NCBI RefSeq assembly: GCF_003259745.1
Contig: NZ_QLMC01000002.1
Location: forward strand, 980,272 to 1,044,271
DNA: 64,000 nt
Source: Larkinella arboricola
Lineage (GTDB): Bacteria; Bacteroidota; Bacteroidia; Cytophagales; Spirosomataceae
Direction: 5' to 3'
Under the pieces are notes generated by a model. The model made no database searches. It was given only the letters and a program-made list of their open reading frames with translations, and was not told the DNA's origin. This document shows, piece after piece, positions 42,945-53,179 of this stretch. The position numbers and the translations under genes were made by a program. Numbering within the stretch: the first letter of the stretch is position 1; every line of letters starts with the position of its first letter.

Positions 42945-45900
42945 ATGGACAAACTATTGCAGGTTTTATTTAGTGCTTCTCCTCAGGGTGTAGCCTTTGT
43001 TGAACCTATTCGCAATGGCCAGCAGGAAATTACTGATTTCCAGTACCGGATGGTCAACCGCGCTTTTTCGCAAATCCTCCGACAACCCGAAGAAAAACTG
43101 ATCGGCCAGCCCGTAAACGCGTTTCTTCTGGTAACGGAAGACCATTTTCTGGTGCGTATAGCGGATGTCCTCCAAACGGGACAACCGCAGCAGGTTACCG
43201 TCGAGCTTCGCCCAAAAGGTCATCGTACATGGCTCTACGTGACCTTAACCCCACTGGATAATCAGGTAATGATCACGTTACAGGACATTTCCGAGCAGAA
43301 AAAAACCGAACGGGAACTGCAACGGCGGCTGGAAATGGAGTCCATCATTTCGTCAATTTCGGCTCGGCTGATTAACATCGATGCCGCCGATCTGGATACC
43401 TATCTCGTCGAAGCACTGGGCCGGGTGGCAACCTACAACGGCGCCGACCGGGCTTCGATTTTCACCTTTTCGACGGACCGGAAATATGGGAACTGCACCC
43501 ACGAATGGTGTGCCCCCGGCATTACCCCCCGAAAAGAACACCTGCAAAATCTGCCGGTTAACAACCAGGACTGGCTGCACGACCAGTTGGCAACTGAACG
43601 CGTTCTCCAGCTCGACGGCTCCAAACTGCCCCCCGAAGCCGTTGCGGAAGGCGCTCTTTTTAATATTATCCCCATGCGGTCGTTGATGATCTTTCCGTTG
43701 ACGCGGGACGAAAACACGACGAGCTACATTGGATTTTACGCCATCCGGCAATTCCAGACCTGGGATGAGAACGACATTTCGCTGCTGCAAACGTTCAGTT
43801 CACTGATTGGCACCGTACAAAAACGGCTTAAACAGGAAAGCGACACCCGGCGCATCAACGAGCGTCTGGCCGGCTTGCACGTCATCGATCAGGCCCTGCT
43901 CAGCCCCGGTTCGTCCGAATACCCTTCCCTGTTGCTGGCCATGCGGCACATCAACGCCCTGGTTCCCTGCGAACGGTTAACCCTGTTCCGGATCGATCAG
44001 GGAACGGGACTGGCCACCGCCGAATACCGGATTGCAAACGGACTGACCATACCGAAGCCCAACCTGTCGTTTCCAATCCACTACTTTACGAGTCCGTTTT
44101 TTCCCGACCATCAGCCGGTATATTTATTTGACCTGCAACCGGACACGCCCGGTATTCCGCCGGAGCTGAATTTTTACGGGCAGGGATACCAGTCCCTGCT
44201 GGTGATGCCGCTGCATAGTCGTCAGAAGTGTATCGGTATTTTTACCATGACCTCGGCAAAGCCGTCTTTCTTTACGGAGGAGTACCTGGATATTGCCCAG
44301 GAAGTGGCCAGCCAGTTAGCCATCGCTTTGTATCAGCAACAGCTCGATGAGCAGCTCTGGAATTATACCGAGGAACTCGAACAACGGGTGGCGGCCCGCA
44401 CCCGGACCATTACGGAATTATCGACGCTCCAGCAAGCCATTCTCAGGCATGCCGGTCAGGCCATTCTATCGACCGATCAGAACGGTGTGATCCGTACAGC
44501 GAATCGGGCCTGCGAAAAACTAATAGGGTATCAGGCCGACGAACTGATCGGACGCGTTACGTACGTTCAGCCCGGCCCCATCGACAACCCGGTTCCTTTC
44601 GTATCCTTCCAGCATCCGGTAGATGGAAACAAAACGCCGAATTACTTCGCAGCCACAATCGCTGGCGATGGCTTTTTCAATACCGAGTGCGTTGTGATGG
44701 GTAAAAATGGCCAGCATGTTCCTGTTCTTCTGGTTACAACCCCCCTTCAGGACGAAGACGGTGTAGTCATCGGGTATGTCGGTATTGCCACGGATATTTC
44801 CGCGCTGAAAGCCGCCGAAGCAAACCTCCAGCAGAAAAACCGGGAATTTAACACCTTTTTTACCGGAGCGCTGGATATGCACTGCATTTCCGACACGCAG
44901 GGCAATCTGTTGAAAACCAACCGGGCCTTTCAACTGGCACTCGGTTATTCGGAGGCCGAACTGATGGCGATTCCGTTTCTGTATCTGCTGCACCGCGACG
45001 AGCAGAAATTTGTTTTCCAGAACCTGCTGACCAATATTCTTCACCAACCTATTCGTAACCAGATTAACCGGTTTCGCAAAAAAGACGGCACATACCGCAT
45101 CGTGGAATGGAACGCCATCGGAATCGATAACCTGGTGTATGGTTCTGCCCGCGACATCACCGAACGGCAGCAGGCCCAGGAGGCTTTGCGGGAAAGCGAA
45201 CAGCGGTTTCGCGAGATTGCCGAGAACGTAGACGAGGTATTCTGGATTCACTCCATCGAGCCGTTTGAATTATTATACATCAATTCGGCCTATGAACGCG
45301 TGTTTGGTATTGATCCTGAGCAGGTTACGTACGGAGATATGTCGTTCCTCGATACGGTTCTACAGGAAGACCGGCCGATGGTGATGGCCGAGTTTGCCAA
45401 ATACCGTCAGGGACAGGAGGTCAGCATTCAGTGTCGGGTGAAAGGCGACCGCACGGAGATCCGCTGGCTCCAGATCCGAACGTTTGTCTCGAAAGACTGC
45501 TGGGGCAATCCATCGCGTTATATTGGCATCGTCAGTGACATTTCCAGTCAGAAGGAAACCGAGTTTATTCTGAAAAAATCCCTGCAACGGGAGCAGGAAC
45601 TGAACCAGCTCAAATCCCAGTTTGTGGCAACGGCTTCGCACGAGTTCCGGACCCCGCTGACGGCCATCCAGACCAGTATCGATCTGATTCAGTTGTATCT
45701 GGAACAGCCCCCCGCTACCGCCCGGCCCTTCATTGAAGATAAACTGGGTATTATCCAGCAACAGATTCAGAATGTAAACGGCCTGCTTTCGGATTTGCTG
45801 AGTATCGGCAAAATCGAAGCGGGTAAAATTGCCTTCATTCCCCGTTATGTGGATGTTGTGTCGGTTTGTAAGGAGGTGGTCAGCGATTATTTTAGCCATC

Positions 45901-46292
45901 AGCCCGACGGACGCTCCGTTCAGATTTCGGTAGAAGGAACGCCCTTCCACGCATTCCTTGACGAGAAGCTGATCCGGCACATTCTGACTAACCTGCTGTC
46001 CAATGCCTTTAAATTTTCAAAGGAAGACCCGCATCTGGTGATCCAGTTTGAACCGGACGAGCTGGTTATTAAGGTCATCGACAAAGGAATTGGCATCCCC
46101 GCCAGCGATATTCCGGCCTTGTTCCAGACGTTTTTCCGGGCCCGCAACACCGAAGCCATTCAGGGCACGGGGCTGGGGCTGGTCATTGCCCGGCAATTTG
46201 TGGAGCTTCACGGCGGCACGCTGGGTGTGCAGAGTACCGAATCAATAGGAACAACGTTTACCATCCGATTACCCATTGAACCAACCCAATAA
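42945..46292 (+). CDS. Multi-sensor histidine kinase with PAS and GAF domains
   Basis: 1115 residues without a signal peptide or membrane helix. Order: PAS (1-125), GAF-like (130-290), second GAF-like (310-480), a coiled-coil linker (AARTRTITELSTLQQ), PAS (490-625), PAS (630-745), PAS (755-880), HisKA with phospho-acceptor His in ATASHEFRTPLTAIQTS (near 905), and HATPase with N-box LLSNAFKFS and G-box GTGLGLVIARQ. It has many cytoplasmic inputs, perhaps redox, light or small ligands. It lacks its own receiver. The next gene, 52 bases on, encodes a receiver-kinase hybrid that may take the phosphate. Confidence 0.93.
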   Translation: MDKLLQVLFSASPQGVAFVEPIRNGQQEITDFQYRMVNRAFSQILRQPEEKLIGQPVNAFLLVTEDHFLVRIADVLQTGQPQQVTVELRPKGHRTWLYVTLTPLDNQVMITLQDISEQKKTERELQRRLEMESIISSISARLINIDAADLDTYLVEALGRVATYNGADRASIFTFSTDRKYGNCTHEWCAPGITPRKEHLQNLPVNNQDWLHDQLATERVLQLDGSKLPPEAVAEGALFNIIPMRSLMIFPLTRDENTTSYIGFYAIRQFQTWDENDISLLQTFSSLIGTVQKRLKQESDTRRINERLAGLHVIDQALLSPGSSEYPSLLLAMRHINALVPCERLTLFRIDQGTGLATAEYRIANGLTIPKPNLSFPIHYFTSPFFPDHQPVYLFDLQPDTPGIPPELNFYGQGYQSLLVMPLHSRQKCIGIFTMTSAKPSFFTEEYLDIAQEVASQLAIALYQQQLDEQLWNYTEELEQRVAARTRTITELSTLQQAILRHAGQAILSTDQNGVIRTANRACEKLIGYQADELIGRVTYVQPGPIDNPVPFVSFQHPVDGNKTPNYFAATIAGDGFFNTECVVMGKNGQHVPVLLVTTPLQDEDGVVIGYVGIATDISALKAAEANLQQKNREFNTFFTGALDMHCISDTQGNLLKTNRAFQLALGYSEAELMAIPFLYLLHRDEQKFVFQNLLTNILHQPIRNQINRFRKKDGTYRIVEWNAIGIDNLVYGSARDITERQQAQEALRESEQRFREIAENVDEVFWIHSIEPFELLYINSAYERVFGIDPEQVTYGDMSFLDTVLQEDRPMVMAEFAKYRQGQEVSIQCRVKGDRTEIRWLQIRTFVSKDCWGNPSRYIGIVSDISSQKETEFILKKSLQREQELNQLKSQFVATASHEFRTPLTAIQTSIDLIQLYLEQPPATARPFIEDKLGIIQQQIQNVNGLLSDLLSIGKIEAGKIAFIPRYVDVVSVCKEVVSDYFSHQPDGRSVQISVEGTPFHAFLDEKLIRHILTNLLSNAFKFSKEDPHLVIQFEPDELVIKVIDKGIGIPASDIPALFQTFFRARNTEAIQGTGLGLVIARQFVELHGGTLGVQSTESIGTTFTIRLPIEPTQ

Positions 46293-46344
46293 AGGCTACC
46301 ACCCGAACGTGTTAACCCATTTCCACATTTTTTAAAAGGACTGT

Positions 46345-47445
46345 ATGGCAACGCAAATTTTATTGATTGAGGACGAGATTCAGATCCGGGAAAATGTAGC
46401 CACCTTACTGAGTCTGAAAGGCTACGAGGTTTCTACCGCCCCGGATGGCCGCGAGGGGATTAGTCAGGCGATGGTCTCTCCGCCGGATCTTATCCTGTGT
46501 GATATTATGATGCCGGAGATGGACGGCTATCAAGTGCTGGATACCATTCGGAATAACCGTTCACTGGCTACCGTGCCTTTTATTTTTCTGACGGCCCGAA
46601 CCGAAGAAATTGATGTGCGCCGGGGAATGGTTTCGGGGGCGGATGACTACCTGACCAAACCGTTCACGCTGGATAGCCTGCTGCGGACCATCGAAAGCCG
46701 GTTGCAGCGTGAGGCCCTGCGGGAAGCCGGCCTGCAGGCCCGCCTGGAAGAGCTTCGCCGGAGCCTCACCAGCGTCTCCACGCATGAATACAACACTCCG
46801 CTCAGCGGTATTCTGGGCTTCACCAGCCTACTACTTGATCATTATCAGGAGTTTAACGAAGAAGATACGCTGTCGATGCTGTCGATGATTAAAGCGTCGG
46901 CGCTCCGCCTGAAACGATCGCTGGATAACCTGCGATTCATCGAGGAACTTCAGCAAATCAACCCTACCGATTCTTCCTTTGAATTTTTCACCAACGGTAT
47001 TTCCCGAATTGATGCCGACGTTGTGAAGCAACAGATCGCCAAGGTCAGGGAGCGGAAGGATGAGGAAATCGATTGTCAGATTGAGGTTGTCAGCGCCGTT
47101 GTTGACTGCTCGGAAACCAGTGTGCGGATCATTTTAGACGAGTTGATCGACAACGCCTGCAAGTTTTCGAAGGGTGCCCGTTCCATCCGGATCAGCGGTT
47201 GGCCGGAAGGCATCAATTACCACCTGAGCATCTCGAATGTGGGGCAGCTTTTTAAGGCGGAAGATATTGCCCGGATTGCCCCTTATACCCAGTTCGATCG
47301 TAAAATCTACGAACAGCAGGGTTCTGGCCTGGGGTTGTCAATCGTTAAAAAGCTGCTGGATTTCAAAAAGAGCACCCTGACGATTCAGAGCACCCCGGAG
47401 GGCGAAACATCCGTAACAATTATTTTTCAGCAAGTGCTAAATTAG
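46345..47445 (+). CDS. Receiver-histidine kinase hybrid protein
   Basis: 366 residues. Residues 1-125 are a receiver domain with acidic pocket E9-D10, phospho-acceptor D53 in LILCDIMMPEMDGY, and KPF. A HisKA-like helix follows with H147 in STHEYNTPLSGILGF, where the usual HEFRTP is HEYNTP, then an HATPase domain with N-box (ELIDNACKFSKGA) and G-box (GSGLGLSIVKK). It lacks a DNA-binding domain. An AAAAGGA ribosome-binding site precedes the ATG. It follows the giant kinase gene in one operon, suggesting a phosphorelay between them. Confidence 0.93.
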   Translation: MATQILLIEDEIQIRENVATLLSLKGYEVSTAPDGREGISQAMVSPPDLILCDIMMPEMDGYQVLDTIRNNRSLATVPFIFLTARTEEIDVRRGMVSGADDYLTKPFTLDSLLRTIESRLQREALREAGLQARLEELRRSLTSVSTHEYNTPLSGILGFTSLLLDHYQEFNEEDTLSMLSMIKASALRLKRSLDNLRFIEELQQINPTDSSFEFFTNGISRIDADVVKQQIAKVRERKDEEIDCQIEVVSAVVDCSETSVRIILDELIDNACKFSKGARSIRISGWPEGINYHLSISNVGQLFKAEDIARIAPYTQFDRKIYEQQGSGLGLSIVKKLLDFKKSTLTIQSTPEGETSVTIIFQQVLN

Positions 47446-47502
47446 TTCGTCAAACCCGCTTTTTGTGATATTTTCAGGGCTTTAAGATGAAACCCTGAGA
47501 TC

Positions 47503-48573
47503 ATGAAGCGGGCACCTATGGAAAAGACACCTTTTTCGAGCAATAGACGGGATTTTATGAAAACGCAGCTCTTGGGAAGCCTCGGCGCACTGGCAACCGT
47601 CGGTCAGCTTCCGGGTGGAACGGATTTGCCGGAACCGTTGGCCGACACCCTGCTCCAGCACTACCAGACCTGCCTGGGCGGGCCGTTTCCGCAAGCAACT
47701 CCGCTGCAACCAAAGCTTCGGGAAACCATCCGGAAAGAGGGATACCGCATTGAATCAATCACTTACGAAGTGGAGCCGCAGGAACGGGTTCCGGCGCTGC
47801 TGCTGATTCCGGATTCGGCAACGGCCCGGCAGCCAGCACCCGGCATTGCGGTCTGGCATCAGCACAACGGCGAATACCACCTGGGCAAGTCGGAGCCCGC
47901 CGGTCTGGCCGGTAATCCCATGCACCATACCGCCGTTGCCCTGGTGCGGGAAGGCTACGTCGTGCTGTGTCCGGATACCCTCTGTTTTGAGGAACGGCAG
48001 GACCCGACCGGCAAATTAAAAAAGGGTGATTACGAACGCTTCGAATTTTTGCGGCAGGTGGTGCGGGGCCGCAGTCTGGCCTGGAAAAACGTTCTGGAAA
48101 TGCGCCGGGCTGTCGATTACCTGGCGAGCCGCCCCGACGTGCTGGCGAGTCAGCTCGGTTGTTACGGTCATTCGATGGGCTCGACGCATTCCTGGCTGGT
48201 CGGGCCGCTCGAACCCCGGCTGAAGTGCCTGGTCGGAAACTGCTGCCTGCCCAGTTACGCAGCCATTGAACACGAACACCTGCTGCACTGCTTTCCGAAC
48301 TTTGTTCCCGGCTGGACTCAGTTTGGCGATACGCCCGACATTGCGGCTCTCATTGCCCCCCGGGCTCTGCATCTCAACTTCGGCGCCCAGGATACCGGTT
48401 CGCCGATTGAATTTGTCCGGGCGAGCCTGCCGCGCATCGCTGCGGCCTACCAGAAAGCCGGTGCTGCCCAGAATTTCACGTCGTTTATTGAGGAGGGGCA
48501 GGGCCATGTACTCACGGAAGCCATGTGGCAGCGCGTAAAAGAAACGTTTGCCCGGCATCTGAAACGGGCGTAA
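47503..48573 (+). CDS. Tat-exported alpha/beta hydrolase (esterase type)
   Basis: 356 residues. A twin-arginine signal is visible at residues 14-19 (NRRDFMK) followed by a hydrophobic stretch. The hydrolase core has the serine nucleophile in CYGHSMGSTHS (G-x-S-x-G), an Asp in GAQDTGSPI and a His in GQGHVLT. It resembles acetyl-xylan-esterase/dienelactone-hydrolase-like proteins (Abhydrolase_7 group) found in Bacteroidota glycan loci. The substrate is not known. It is convergent with the DUF2235 gene. The start could also be the Met at residue 6. Confidence 0.85.
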   Translation: MKRAPMEKTPFSSNRRDFMKTQLLGSLGALATVGQLPGGTDLPEPLADTLLQHYQTCLGGPFPQATPLQPKLRETIRKEGYRIESITYEVEPQERVPALLLIPDSATARQPAPGIAVWHQHNGEYHLGKSEPAGLAGNPMHHTAVALVREGYVVLCPDTLCFEERQDPTGKLKKGDYERFEFLRQVVRGRSLAWKNVLEMRRAVDYLASRPDVLASQLGCYGHSMGSTHSWLVGPLEPRLKCLVGNCCLPSYAAIEHEHLLHCFPNFVPGWTQFGDTPDIAALIAPRALHLNFGAQDTGSPIEFVRASLPRIAAAYQKAGAAQNFTSFIEEGQGHVLTEAMWQRVKETFARHLKRA

Positions 48574-48604
48574 ACCACCCCGCCGACGGAGCGCGTGGAT
48601 CAGG

Positions 48605-49795
48605 CTAAAACCCTTTTTCAACTTCATACGTAAAATCCTTCTGCAAGTTCAGTTTATATTTCTGTTTGCAGATTGTGGATGACTGCCGTTCAATGGCGCT
48701 TTCGGCAATAATGGGTCTGGCCCCGGCCCCTTTGCAAAGGATCTCGATTTGCCGCAGCCCTTTCCGAAATAAAATCCGTTTGAGCAGCCGGGACCGCTCA
48801 TCCCGCAACTCGCCATAAAAGGCATCGGGATGGAGGTTTCGGGTCAGGTAGGATTCACTGAATTCCAAACCGTGCTTCTCGGCCTGCCGGATCATCCAGA
48901 GCAGGGCGTTATCCGACAGCCCCGCATCGGCATACCCTCCGCCGATGTTACTGTGAATACCGGCAAACCAGACCTGTTTCACGGTCTGCTCACCGGTGAG
49001 ACTGGTTTCGTTCCAGAGCGTCGGCGTAAACGACCGGCGGTTTTCATCAATGGAAATGGCGTGGTAGGCCGCTTTTACTTTGGGATTAAGCTCGGCGTTC
49101 AGAAACCGGTAGACACCCAGCAGGCGACTCGTCAACCAGGTAGCCACTTTATCCGGCAGGACTTCTTTCGGAATGGGAAACGGTATTCCCAGCGCCCCGA
49201 CGGTATCCCAGACGCCAATCATTTCGATACCGGGATGGTAACAATCGTGGGTTTGCTGGTACTCGTCAACCGCAGCCGGGTTTTGCTGCCTTTTCATTTT
49301 CTGGTAGGCCCCCTTCAATTCCCGCAGGGTGTTGTGCGAAGCGTTGGCCTTCTGCCGGGATTCCTCGACGGGTCGGTTAGCGGCTGTCGTAATGGCGGGC
49401 TGCTCGTGCCGGGTGCGAATCAGATCCAGATTCACCAGTTCTTTATCCAGACCAAAATTACAGATCAATCCGGCCAGACTACGGACCGTGTAAGCCCCCC
49501 GACTAAAGCCAAACAGGTAGATTTTATCGCCGGGCTGGTAGCGTTCGGCAATGAAGTGGTAGCAGTCAAAAATATTCGTCATCAACCCGTTGCCGGTTAA
49601 GCCCCCCAGCAGCCGGTCCAGCCAGCCGCTGGTGCCCACACCCAGGTCGTAATAAATATCTTCCTGATCGGGCTTCTTGGCCAGTGCCAGGGCACGGGCA
49701 ATTTTAACGACATTGGTGGGCACCAGGCTGCCCCGGTCCAGTTGCTCGGGCTCATTCCAGGTGCCGTCGGCGCAGACAATAATTTTCTTGCTCAT
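48605..49795 (-). CDS. DUF2235 alpha/beta hydrolase (Tle1-like)
   Basis: 396 residues. It starts with IIVCADGTWNEPEQLDRGS, the family opening, and has the serine nucleophile in LFGFSRGAYTVRSLAG (G-x-S-x-G). DUF2235 proteins include type VI lipase effectors of the Tle1 group, but this one has no secretion module, VgrG or immunity gene nearby, so it may be a housekeeping lipase-like hydrolase. Cytoplasmic, no signal peptide. A -7 element lies 16 bases upstream on the minus strand. Confidence 0.88.
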   Translation of the reverse strand: MSKKIIVCADGTWNEPEQLDRGSLVPTNVVKIARALALAKKPDQEDIYYDLGVGTSGWLDRLLGGLTGNGLMTNIFDCYHFIAERYQPGDKIYLFGFSRGAYTVRSLAGLICNFGLDKELVNLDLIRTRHEQPAITTAANRPVEESRQKANASHNTLRELKGAYQKMKRQQNPAAVDEYQQTHDCYHPGIEMIGVWDTVGALGIPFPIPKEVLPDKVATWLTSRLLGVYRFLNAELNPKVKAAYHAISIDENRRSFTPTLWNETSLTGEQTVKQVWFAGIHSNIGGGYADAGLSDNALLWMIRQAEKHGLEFSESYLTRNLHPDAFYGELRDERSRLLKRILFRKGLRQIEILCKGAGARPIIAESAIERQSSTICKQKYKLNLQKDFTYEVEKGF

Positions 49796-49811
49796 GATTT
49801 TCAGGGTTTGG

Positions 49812-49819
49812 CAAACATA
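49812..49819 (-). promoter_or_regulatory. -7 element for the DUF2235 gene
   Basis: On the minus strand TATGTTTG fits TAnnTTTG exactly; it ends 16 bases from the ATG. No clear -33 motif. Confidence 0.4.
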
Positions 49820-50162
49820 AATTACTGAAAAAGAGCCGGGCCGCGAATGGGTTTTTATTTAACGTATAATTAGCGGACGTAGACAGGCCGGACTACAGGA
49901 TAAGATTATCAACAATCCCGAAAGATTAACGCGAATAAACTTTACGATTGTACTGCCTATAGGCCGTCAACAGAAGCCCGTTTTCCTTATTTATCGGCTT
50001 ACAACCCGGAATCGATATTTTTTGAACGCACTGGCTTTCTGCTTGAATTGGCCGACAGGCATACTGGCTTGATGACTGCGGATTTGGCGGGTCCACCAGC
50101 GCTTTCCCAAGAGCCAGAAGTCTTTGTTTATTTAAACAATTAACTATTAACCAATCTTTAGT
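49820..50162. other. Leader region upstream of SusC
   Basis: About 340 bases of AT-rich DNA with no gene. Between 50120 and 50160 it is strongly AT-rich and directly precedes the SusC start, so the SusC promoter is probably here. I could not place a TAnnTTTG match. Confidence 0.4.
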
Positions 50163-53100
50163 ATGTATCCTGACCTAAACAATTCATGTGGAAGGTCCAG
50201 AAGGCTTCCATCCCAACACGGTCTACGGCTCCTGCCCAGGACGCTGTTTCTTTTGATTTTGCTCCTGGCGGGAACGCTGACGGGGCGCGCGCAAAACCCC
50301 GGCACGGTTTCCGGAAAAGTAGTCGATTCACAAGGCAGCGCCTTACCGGGCGTATCCATCCTCGTGAAAGGAACCACCACCGGAACCACCACCAATCCCG
50401 ACGGCACGTTCCAACTCCAGGTGCCGACAACGGCCAACATTCTCGTTTTTTCGTACGTGGGGTTCACCTCCCAGGAAGTGACGCTCAATGGCCGCTCGTC
50501 TGTGCAGGTAACGCTTCAGGAGGACAATAAAACCCTCAATGAAGTCGTCGTCGTGGGCTACGGGTCGCTCAATCGGAAAGAGGTTTCCAGCGCCATTACC
50601 CACCTGTCGGCCAAGGACCTGCTCCGCGTGGGAAGCAACAGCCCGCTGATGGCCATTCAGGGAAAAGTGGCCGGTTTATCGGTGACCAACACCGCCAATG
50701 CCGACCCCAACTCCACGCCCAACATCCAGCTTCGCGGGGTTTCTTCCCGGAGTGCGGGGCTTGGGCCGCTGTTTGTCATCAACGGGGTTCCGGGCGGTAA
50801 CCTGGACAACATCAACCAGAACGAGATTGAATCCATCGACGTGCTGAAGGGCGGGGCGGCTTCGGCTATTTACGGAACGCGCGGCAGCAACGGGGTCATT
50901 GTCATCACGACCAAAAAAGGCACCGCCGACTCCCGCATATTTTACGACGGCTACACCGCCTTTGACTTTATCACCAACCAACTTTCGGTGCTGTCGCGGG
51001 ATGAATTTCTGGCCAATAAGCGGGGCGTGGACCTGGGCGGCAATACCGACTGGATGAAAACCGTCAGCAACAACCCGGCTTTTTCGCAGAAACACACCCT
51101 GCAATTTTCGGGCGGCAACACCCGAACCAATTATTTCACGTCGGTGGATTACCGGAACGCGGGCGGTATTGACCTGCGGTCTTCGAAGGAAGAGTACGGC
51201 GGCCGGGTCAACATCAACCATACCTCAGCCAACGACCTGTACGCCATTACCTTCAGCGCGGCCCCCCGGTATGCCAGGACCAATCTGGCCGATTACAGCG
51301 GTTTCAACTACGCCCTGACGCTCAACCCCACACAGCCGGTCTACGACAACAACGGCCGGTATGCGTACATCACCACCGGTTTTTTCGCCAACAACCCGGT
51401 GGAGCGGGCCCGGGAAGTGCGCTCCGAGCAGGAAATCAAATACCTGGACCTCAACGCGTCGTTCCGGCTGAATCTGCTCGATAACCTCTATTCAACGGTG
51501 ACCATCGGTCAGGTAAACTCCTCGTTCCGAAATTACAATTTTACGCCCTCCACCCTGACGACGGTACTCAACGGCAGTGGCCGGAATACGGCCTCTCAGG
51601 ACCTGGACGAAAACGACCAGAAAAGCTTTGAATGGACCGGCAATTACGCGCTGGACGTTCAGAAACATTCCGTTAAGCTCCTGGGCGGCTATTCCTACCA
51701 GTTGTTTACCTCATCCGGTTTTGATGCTTCCAACCAGCTTTTCCCGTCCAACGTACTGACCTACAACAACCTGGGTTCGGGCACCTGGAACCTGACCTCG
51801 GGCGTCAACGGCGTAAGTTCGTACCGGAACAGTTCGAAACTGATTTCGTTTTTCGGACGGGTGAACTACGATTACGATCAGAAATACTACCTGTCGGCCA
51901 GTCTCCGGCGGGAAGGGTCATCCAAATTCGGCTTCAACAACAAATGGGGTAATTTCCCGGCGGCTTCGGCAGCCTGGCGCATCACCCAGGAATCGTTTTT
52001 GCAGGGTATTCCCTGGCTGAACGAGTTGAAGCTCCGGGCGGATTACGGGGTAACCGGTAACCAGGATTTTGGCAATTACCTGTCGCTGGATACCTACAGC
52101 GGATACGGTTATTACCTCTACAACGGAGTCTCGTATCAGGTCTGGGGGCCGAGTCAGAACACGAACTACAACCTCCGCTGGGAAAAAGCCATCAACTTCA
52201 ACGTCGGTCTTGATTTTGAACTGCTCAACAGCCGGCTTTCGGGTAGCCTGAACTACTACATCCGCACCAACAAAGACCTGCTCGGGGATTATTCGGTGCC
52301 CAACCCGCCCAACATTCAGGGAACCACGTTTGCCAACGTAGGTACGATGAAAAACTCGGGGCTGGAAATCCAGTTGAACGCATCGGTCGTCAACCGGAAT
52401 GATTTCAGTTATAATCTAGCCTTCGTGGGGGCCACCAACAGCAACAAGTTTGTGTCGTTCTCCAACGATGCCTACCAGGGCCAGACCTACATTGATGTGG
52501 TGGGAATGCCCGCGCCGGGCAGTCCGGGCAACATCCAGCGGTTGCGGGAAAACACCCGAATCGGCAGCTTTTACACGTTAAAATCGGCAGGTGTTGACGA
52601 AACCGGGGCCTTGCAGGTATACGACCGAAACGGCAACGTCATTCTGGCCAACAAAGCCACCAACGACGACCGGCAGTTTGTGGGCAACGGTCTGCCGAAA
52701 TTCACGGGCAGTCTGAGCAATAACTTCAAATACAAGCAGTGGGATCTGAGCCTTTTCTTCCGGGGTACGTTCGGCTATGACCTGTTCAATACCTACGCGT
52801 TTTACCTGGGAACACCGGCCACCCAGGAAAATGCGAACACGCTCAAATCGGCGTATGACGGCGGCAAATACGCCAGACTAACCAACGCAGCCACGTACTC
52901 GGCCCTGTCGGATTATTTTCTGGAATCGGGCAGCTTCGTCAAACTCGACAACGTAACCCTGAGTTACACCCAGCCGCTGAAGGTTAAATTTCTGCAATCG
53001 GTCCGAATTTACGCGACGAGCCGCAACCTGGCCACGTTCACCAAATTTACCGGGGGCGATCCGGATCTGATTCAGGTGAACGGTCTGTATCCCGGTGTAA

Positions 53101-53165
53101 ACAATTCGCTGTCGTATTATCCATCGACCACCCAACTGCTGCTTGGTCTTCAACTTACTCTTTAA
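50163..53165 (+). CDS. SusC-family TonB-dependent outer-membrane receptor
   Basis: 1000 residues. Signal peptide ends near residue 43 (LTGRAQ). A carboxypeptidase-regulatory-like domain (about 48-125, GTVSGKVVDSQGSALPGVSI) is followed by the TonB box (LNEVVVVGYG), the plug (about 140-240) and a 22-strand barrel ending in LGLQLTL. It imports a ligand, usually a glycan or peptide, across the outer membrane with its SusD partner and TonB energy. No sugar-specific enzyme genes adjoin, so the ligand is unknown. Starts a two-gene operon. Confidence 0.95.
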   Translation: MYPDLNNSCGRSRRLPSQHGLRLLPRTLFLLILLLAGTLTGRAQNPGTVSGKVVDSQGSALPGVSILVKGTTTGTTTNPDGTFQLQVPTTANILVFSYVGFTSQEVTLNGRSSVQVTLQEDNKTLNEVVVVGYGSLNRKEVSSAITHLSAKDLLRVGSNSPLMAIQGKVAGLSVTNTANADPNSTPNIQLRGVSSRSAGLGPLFVINGVPGGNLDNINQNEIESIDVLKGGAASAIYGTRGSNGVIVITTKKGTADSRIFYDGYTAFDFITNQLSVLSRDEFLANKRGVDLGGNTDWMKTVSNNPAFSQKHTLQFSGGNTRTNYFTSVDYRNAGGIDLRSSKEEYGGRVNINHTSANDLYAITFSAAPRYARTNLADYSGFNYALTLNPTQPVYDNNGRYAYITTGFFANNPVERAREVRSEQEIKYLDLNASFRLNLLDNLYSTVTIGQVNSSFRNYNFTPSTLTTVLNGSGRNTASQDLDENDQKSFEWTGNYALDVQKHSVKLLGGYSYQLFTSSGFDASNQLFPSNVLTYNNLGSGTWNLTSGVNGVSSYRNSSKLISFFGRVNYDYDQKYYLSASLRREGSSKFGFNNKWGNFPAASAAWRITQESFLQGIPWLNELKLRADYGVTGNQDFGNYLSLDTYSGYGYYLYNGVSYQVWGPSQNTNYNLRWEKAINFNVGLDFELLNSRLSGSLNYYIRTNKDLLGDYSVPNPPNIQGTTFANVGTMKNSGLEIQLNASVVNRNDFSYNLAFVGATNSNKFVSFSNDAYQGQTYIDVVGMPAPGSPGNIQRLRENTRIGSFYTLKSAGVDETGALQVYDRNGNVILANKATNDDRQFVGNGLPKFTGSLSNNFKYKQWDLSLFFRGTFGYDLFNTYAFYLGTPATQENANTLKSAYDGGKYARLTNAATYSALSDYFLESGSFVKLDNVTLSYTQPLKVKFLQSVRIYATSRNLATFTKFTGGDPDLIQVNGLYPGVNNSLSYYPSTTQLLLGLQLTL

Positions 53166-53179
53166 TCTGCTTACCAACC

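Noticed and set aside
48605-49795. Type VI secretion lipase effector
   Set aside because: The DUF2235 family includes Tle1 effectors, but no VgrG, PAAR, immunity or secretion genes are in the window.
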